Part shown: in pieces, positions 58,737-64,000 of the stretch
How positions within the stretch are numbered: the stretch's first letter is position 1
Layout: each line of letters begins with the position of its first letter
DNA from: Melampsora larici-populina 98AG31
Lineage: Eukaryota > Basidiomycota > Pucciniomycetes > Pucciniales > Melampsoraceae
Length of the DNA: 64,000 bases
NCBI RefSeq assembly: GCF_000204055.1
Contig: NW_006768790.1
Span: 761,534-825,533 of the forward strand
Direction: 5' to 3'
Notes under the pieces: generated by a model
Database searches by the model: none
What the model saw: only the letters and a program-made list of their open reading frames with translations
What the model was told of the DNA's origin: nothing
Made by a program: the position numbers and the translations under genes

Positions 58737-61700
58737 AACACTCACTTCGCACCGCAACAAAATTTCGGTTGCGGTGCGATTTCGGTGCGATTTTCCGCAA
58801 TCGAAACGACTTCTGAGTCATTTCGGTTGTCCCGAAACGCAATCTTTTTCAAAAAATCATGTTTCGGTTTGTCCGCAACGAAACCAAGTTGTACGTTTCG
58901 AAATAGCAACGAAACGAACCGAAAATTGCGGTCGGTTGCGGTTTGTCTTCCCTAGAGGAAGAGTGACAGAAGGAACCCTTCCAATCAGGTTAGGTTAGGT
59001 CTGATGGTCGACATTTGCAGGGGATGATGATGTGCATCCACCCCTTGCATGGTTTTTTTGTTTCAAAGTCATAGTGATACTGTCCACTTGACTTTTTTGG
59101 TCGCGTCCATCCCTGTTGGAAAATATCAACTTTCGTTTTCTTTGTACTTTGCGCGTAGCACACACCTCTTTTGTCTTTAAATCAAGCCACTATGAGTCGT
59201 AGTTCAACTCATTCTAATGATCTCAGCTCTCAATCCAAGGAAAATGATGATTATGACGGAACTGACACTGCATCCTCTTCAGACACTGAGAAAGAAGGAT
59301 CCAATCGTAAAGAACCCGTAGAGCCTTTGTCTGGACAAGAGAACCAAGCATCCTCGTTGACTAAACCGCCTAAACGCCCCAGAAGGTCTTCGGGAGGACA
59401 CGCGGACTCGGCTACGGCTCAAAAAAAGCAGGTTGAAAAGAATGCACCTCCAAAAAAGAAGAAGCGCTTGGCACCACTCCAGAATGTCAGTTTTCTTGTC
59501 TATTCCAGTTTTTTAGAGATGTTAATTCTCAGCTGTTGTTTCAGGTGATCTTTGTTCCACATGGCATGAACACAGATCAACAGTCTGACTCAGAGGCTCC
59601 CAAAAGCTCTGATCCGAGGCAGAGGACATCAAAAGTGAAGGATCTGTTCACTTACTTTCATGATAACCCACGGGCATCGATAGAGAAATACACGGTAAAA
59701 GATCCTGTATGTAACTTAACTTCACACCAGGTTAACAATTGATAAATGCTGATGGTGATGAACTTTTGTAGGAAACCAAAGAGGTGAAGGAATTGGAACG
59801 AGAGGTTCTTACCTATACATGTAAATTCTGCAATGAGGACTACAAGGATGGTGAATCTAATCACTACAACCTCCAAACTCATCGAGACGGTAAGAGTGGT
59901 CGCAAGCCCTGCCCAAAACGACATCTAGCAATTAAAGCCGGAATTGTTTGTCCGCCCACTTGGCAAGAGAAAAACGAACCAAAAAAGAAATCATCGGGAA
60001 AACAACTTTCGATCTCAGCATTCACCAAGTTTACAGTTGAGACGCTCAATAAAATCATGGTCATATGGATATTACTTCATGCACTACCTTGGATTCGGAT
60101 TGATGATGTTGAGCTTGCGGCTGCTTTTGGGTGGGCCAATACGCAAGCCCAGTTACGATCCCCATCATGGGTCTACAATTCTTCAAAAACCCTGGCCCAA
60201 GGTTTACATGATGAAGCGATTGCAACCCTTAAGAATAACTCAAGTCGGTTTTGCCTGATCCATGATGGATGGACCACCAAAGGTAGCAGATACGCTTTTC
60301 TGGGCGTCTCAGCTTCGTACATTGACAAGAACTGGGAGTTCAAGACAATTCACTTGACTCTTAAGCGTATTATATGGGACCATTATGGGGTTTTACTTGC
60401 TCGACCTGTGGCAAGCTTTCTCATCCGCCATGGACTCCACACCAAGATAAGTTCTTTTTCACAAATCATTTCATTACATAACATTATCATGAGTTTTGGG
60501 CTGATCGATTCAATCTCTTATCTACATGTTAGCCCAAACCACAGACTCGGCCCCAAGTAACAACTTCCTCGCTCGAGAGATGCAGCGGATGTTCATGGAG
60601 GATGAAAACAACCCTCACTTTTGGGACTCACAATCAAACCATATCCGTTGCTTTTGCCACAAACTTGCACTTGTGGTCAAACACGGATTGGACAGTCTAA
60701 AGCTCAAGGCAGGTCATACAAAACCAACAACGCAACCTGATGTTCGTATGCCGATCCCAATCATCAACATCACCCAACCCGATACTCAAGAAGCAATAGA
60801 TGAGGAAGCTGGTTACGTAAGCGCGGATTCAGATATTGGAGGTGATCGAAAAGGATTGACCCGACTAGAAGTGCCTGAGAGTGAAGATGATCTGCCTGAT
60901 GAGAACCTTGTGATCGAACCAACATGGGGATTAATTACCAGTGGAGTTAAGAAGGTAAGTTTTTCTAGTATCATTTAACTTTTAAAAGACTGAGATCATG
61001 GTTTTTTTCGCTGCTTATCTCTTTTCCCTTGGTGTCTACTAACTAGCTTGAGCAGGTAAGTCAAGCGGTTGCCTCCTGCTCGGCAAAACGTGGAGAATAC
61101 GAATCGGTAGCAGAGAGTTTGGTGTACAAAGGCAAGATGCTAATCTACGGATATGGTGTCAGATGGAATTCAAAGCTAGATAGCTGGCAGCGAGCATGCG
61201 ATGCACAAAACGTTAGTTGTGTAGATCCTGAATGTGCTAATGCGATAATCCTGCTAATGATATGGCTTCGATCATCTTAGGTTATCAATAAGTTTCTCAC
61301 TCAAGATCGCAAGAAGGATCGAAAGTACCAGTACTTTAATGGGCTGTCCATCTCGGGAGAGGAATGGACTGGTGTTGAAGCCTTGCTTGATATCTTAAAG
61401 GTCAGTCGTGTTTCAAGAAGTCTCATCAATTCAATACACTTACTTTATGAAATTCCTAATAGATCTTCAAAGATACAACACTCTCAATGGAGGGTAATGA
61501 CTCAAACGCCTATCGAATCCTTGCTGAGTATGTCAACATCGTTGGAAAGCTCCGTTCAGCAAAGGCCGAACACGTCAAAACGTACCCTGAACTTGAAGGA
61601 GCGATTGACAGAATGATCTCCGACATAGAAGCGTATCAAACCGAAGCGCTTGAGTGCGATGCCATAATCATCTCCACCGTTATGCATCCGCGTTATCGAC

Positions 61701-62686
61701 TCCAGTTCTTCAAGAAGTATCATCCCGATCAAGTTGAGCGTGCTCGCACTCTTGTTGAAGAAGCCTATAAAGCCGAGGCTGCCAGCGTGTCAACAAACAC
61801 ACAAAGCTCTGGCAAAGGCTCTTTGGCGACTACTGTGCCTGTTGCTACATCCACAGACGATCTGGATGATTTCAGTGAAGATTCGGGCGATGAAACTCCG
61901 CACAGCAGCCATGTTGATCTTAAGCTTTACCTCGATAGCAAAACTGTTGCTAACAAAGGAGTTTCACCGCTCGCTTGGTGGAAGGTATGTACAATTCTCA
62001 TCTACTTCCTTTCCTCTGCTCGAGTCAATCATCTGATCAATATTATGATACTTCCCTCAGGAAAACCATGCGAATTATCCCATCATGAGTAGAGTCGCGC
62101 GCGACTACTTGGCCTGTACCGCAACATCGTGCGCTTGCGAGCGCACCTTCTCTGCCGCAGGACGAATCGCAACCTCAAATCGAAGCCTGGCCCCACGGAC
62201 CATTGAGCGCGCTGTTGGATGTCACCAATGGCTCAGTCAAGGGGTAAAGGTCCCCGTAGAATATCAAGAGGCTTTGGCTGAGATCAGAAAGATGAAAGAG
62301 AAAAAAAATTCAAAGAGGACTCAGAAGTCAAAGTCATAAAGTTTCTATATAATACTTTTGTATTTCCCAATAAAAAATCCTGTTTCTTTTGATCTAAACT
62401 TGAATACATTGTTTGTTACACTGGATCTATCAAAAAACTGGTATAGCAAGGATTGTTTCTTTGTTTGGTCCAAATATTTCTGCCCAAAAGCGACCAATTT
62501 TCGAAATCAATTGCGGATTTCGTTGCTGTTGCGTTGCGATTTCGGTTTGGAACTCGAACCGAAACCGCGAGAGAGATTTTTTTCTTGTTGGTTTCGTTTC
62601 GAGTGCGATATTTACAATTTCGGTTTGACCGCACCGAAACCAAAAATCCGCAAGTTGCGGTTCATTTCGTTGCGAAGTGAGTGTTG
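58737..62686 (+). mobile_element. hAT transposon B nested in hAT-D, about 3.95 kb
   Basis: Left end AACACTCACTTCGCA and right end TGCGAAGTGAGTGTTG are flanked by ACTCGATC at 58729-58736 and 62687-62694. The subterminal regions repeat 'cggttgcgg', 'tttcgg' and 'cgaaac' motifs. One plus-strand transposase gene is inside. The same family as the second transposase of hAT-A. Confidence 0.92.
59192..62339 (+). CDS. hAT-B transposase, nearly intact
   Basis: Multi-exon gene (59192-59485, 59545-59706, 59772 to about 60448, about 60530-60953, 61047-61211 and later exons to 62339). A basic leader (PPKKKKRLAPLQN) could be a nuclear signal. A BED-like CKFCNEDYKDG...HRDG finger is followed by LIHDGWTTKGSRYAFLGV, TTDSAPSNNFLAREM, CFCHKLALVVKHGLDSLK and IYGYGVRWNSK, then the C-terminal dimerisation block SRVARDYLACTATSCACERTFSAAGR. 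Only one doubtful place was seen. Near 60449 the expected donor GTAAG reads ATAAG, and the acceptor before LAQTTDS is unclear, so splicing there may fail. Otherwise the frame is open. Confidence 0.8.
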
Positions 62687-63069
62687 ACTCGATCCTCACT
62701 CGAATTCGAGGTTTCCACAAACGAGTACGATTAAGCACCCAGCTCAAACAAGCTCTAGATCAATGTATTGCTAGTTCCTCTCAGCCTCGAAAGGTCGGAC
62801 TCATTCATGAGGTGTCAACCAGATGGTCTTCAACATTTTATTCTCTCGAGCGGTTTTTCGAATTGAAGAAAGTCCTCCAGTACTATTGCAACATCAACGA
62901 ATCATTGGAGCCTTACCTCCTAACCGAAGAAGAATGGATCTTGGTTGGCAGCTTGGTCAAATTCCTCCGACCCCTTGCGATTGTGATCAAGGAAATCGAA
63001 GGTGACGACTATCCTACCTTTTCACGAGCAATGCCCGACTACCAGTGGCTGGTTGAAAAACTTGAGAAA

Positions 63070-64000
63070 GTAAGTCTTTCTTCTCTTTTGTCAGCTTGAG
63101 ACTATAACGGAGTATAGACTAAGTAAAATGTTACTTACTAAATGTGAGCTTCTAGGAGATTTGATTTATCTTCCTAAAGCTTGGTTTTCGGTGTCTTAGT
63201 AAAGTGATAAAAATCTATAGTTGGTTTCTATAGATGCCTATGGTGCGGGATGTATACCGCTGCCAGGTACTGATCAAGGAGCTGAACACTCGAACGTCTT
63301 CCAAAGTAAGAAGGCTTTCGAAAGCAATTCTTATCTTTAGGCCGCACTTCAGTGCTCGTTGACTTATCGTAAAATCAAAAGGGGATGTTGATGAAAGACT
63401 TTAGTCAAATTGTCTACGCAAAACGATCTGTAACGCTTTCAGAGAGCAAGATTTAAGAGAAAGGAAATAAAAGAAAAAGAGTTTTGAATGAGACGAAAGA
63501 TGATTTTGAAAGTAAGAGTTCTATTTTAAAATAAGAAGTCTAGCAAAGAAAAAGTATCTTAAGTTTTCAAAAAAGGGAAAAAGGTAAAGTTTTTAAGGAA
63601 GATGATAGATTGGTGATCTAAAAATTGATTGTGTTAAAATTGAGATGATTCTTCTTTCTTTCTTGTTAATCAAAGTGCTTTATATACTTGTTTTGATTGT
63701 ACGTATTAAACTTTTTTACAAAAAGGACCCTTCTCGTTTTGCCTGGTTTGGTTTCTAGTTTTGGTTCGTAGATATGTAAACCCTTGACTAGGCTCTCTTA
63801 TCTTTGTTCAGCTGGTCAGGGTTTTCATTCTTGTTAGACCCTATCTTAGACTGGTAGTCACTACTATCTATGAGTTGTTAAAGTGTCATTCGAGGGTTTC
63901 ACTTTCTTCAGGCTTTGCGGTAGTAAGATGATAATTAATCTGGTTACACTCTTGATACTAGAGTGAGAGAGTTGTAATGTGTAATTATTTTATTACTCGT
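63070..64000. other. Unassigned DNA at right edge
   Basis: Follows the last recognisable hAT-D exon. AT-rich, with no clear transposase continuation, terminal repeat or host gene; it may be intron or another insertion. Confidence 0.35.

Larger units (their letters stand above)
57539..63069 (+). pseudogene. hAT-D transposase, split by hAT-B and carrying a stop
   Basis: Exons 57539-57967, 58035-58736 and 62695-63069. A BED-like N-terminus (WVWQYFSTVT...KSMIRHLLRAHG) is followed by ITCDAWTSPSSVPMLGI, YCITADNASNNLTMG and LHGCVAHVINLVAKAG. Beyond the insertion come EVSTRWSSTFYSLERFFEL and LRPLAIVIKEIEGDDYPTFS. The frame is exactly continuous across the insertion when the element and one 8-bp copy are ignored. 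A TGA at 58509-58511 replaces probable CGA (TCGA to TTGA). Exons after 63069 are not recognisable. Confidence 0.85.
57263..64000 (+). mobile_element. hAT transposon D, left end in window, interrupted by hAT-B
   Basis: The left end TAGGGCTATGACCCGGCCC follows GTCTGTAC (57255-57262, the expected 8-bp duplication). No right end was found, so the element probably continues past the window or is truncated. The subterminal zone repeats 'ctggcccggc'. It contains a BED/hAT transposase split by the element at 58737-62686. Its end matches MITE 33768-34191. Confidence 0.75.

Noticed and set aside
1..64000. CRISPR arrays, rRNA or tRNA genes
   Set aside because: I looked for spaced short repeats, tRNA cloverleaf boxes and rRNA motifs and found none; the tandem repeats present are coding, LTR or MITE repeats.

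Overview
The window looks like basidiomycete fungal nuclear DNA, most probably from a rust (Pucciniales, Melampsora-like). Genes are cut by many short GT-AG introns (about 45-95 nt), the non-coding DNA is AT-rich, and hAT, Harbinger-like and Ty3 chromovirus transposons are dense. The order is inferred from gene style and transposon content; no species marker was seen.

Layout. (1) 1-9.2 kb: the 5' end of an unknown minus-strand gene, then two tandem bleomycin-hydrolase (BLH, peptidase C1B; yeast Gal6/Lap3 type) genes, BLH1 and BLH2, on a duplicated unit of about 3.9 kb with a shared 36-bp upstream element. (2) 9.2-16.7 kb: 'fusion A', one continuous 19-exon model of about 1985 residues with a disordered, SUMO-interaction-like N-terminus, 66-residue tandem repeats, two CDCA7-like zinc fingers (zf-4CXXC_R1) and a complete BLH domain. 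The second finger and the start of BLH share one exon. (3) 17.2-34.2 kb: a transposon island: a decayed hAT carrying two partial transposases, an LTR-like fragment, two Harbinger-type MITEs, a Ty3 chromovirus with identical LTRs and 5-bp target duplications that three smaller elements have invaded, and a further hAT MITE. (4) 34.5-39.4 kb: 'fusion B', a paralogue of fusion A with a TAA just inside the BLH part, so it probably makes a zinc-finger-only protein. (5) 39.4-50 kb: gene-poor DNA with a solo LTR split by a hAT, plus two hAT-type MITEs. (6) 50.1-55.7 kb: ordinary host genes: a Kes1/Osh4-type oxysterol-binding protein (-), an F-box-like protein (+) and a small secreted X325/BIM1-like copper protein (-). 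(7) 56.9-64 kb: an OTU-like remnant and a hAT whose transposase is interrupted, in a recoverable reading frame, by a second hAT.

The main result is the BLH cluster. Yeast has a single BLH gene; here there are four same-strand copies in about 37 kb sharing identical coding-exon lengths. Two copies have exchanged the short, potentially N-myristoylated leader for a tandem zf-4CXXC_R1 array. BLH forms a hexamer and yeast Gal6 binds DNA, so the fusion could be a multivalent chromatin-targeted peptidase. The architecture is read from sequence; the function is inference. Gene models were spliced by eye.
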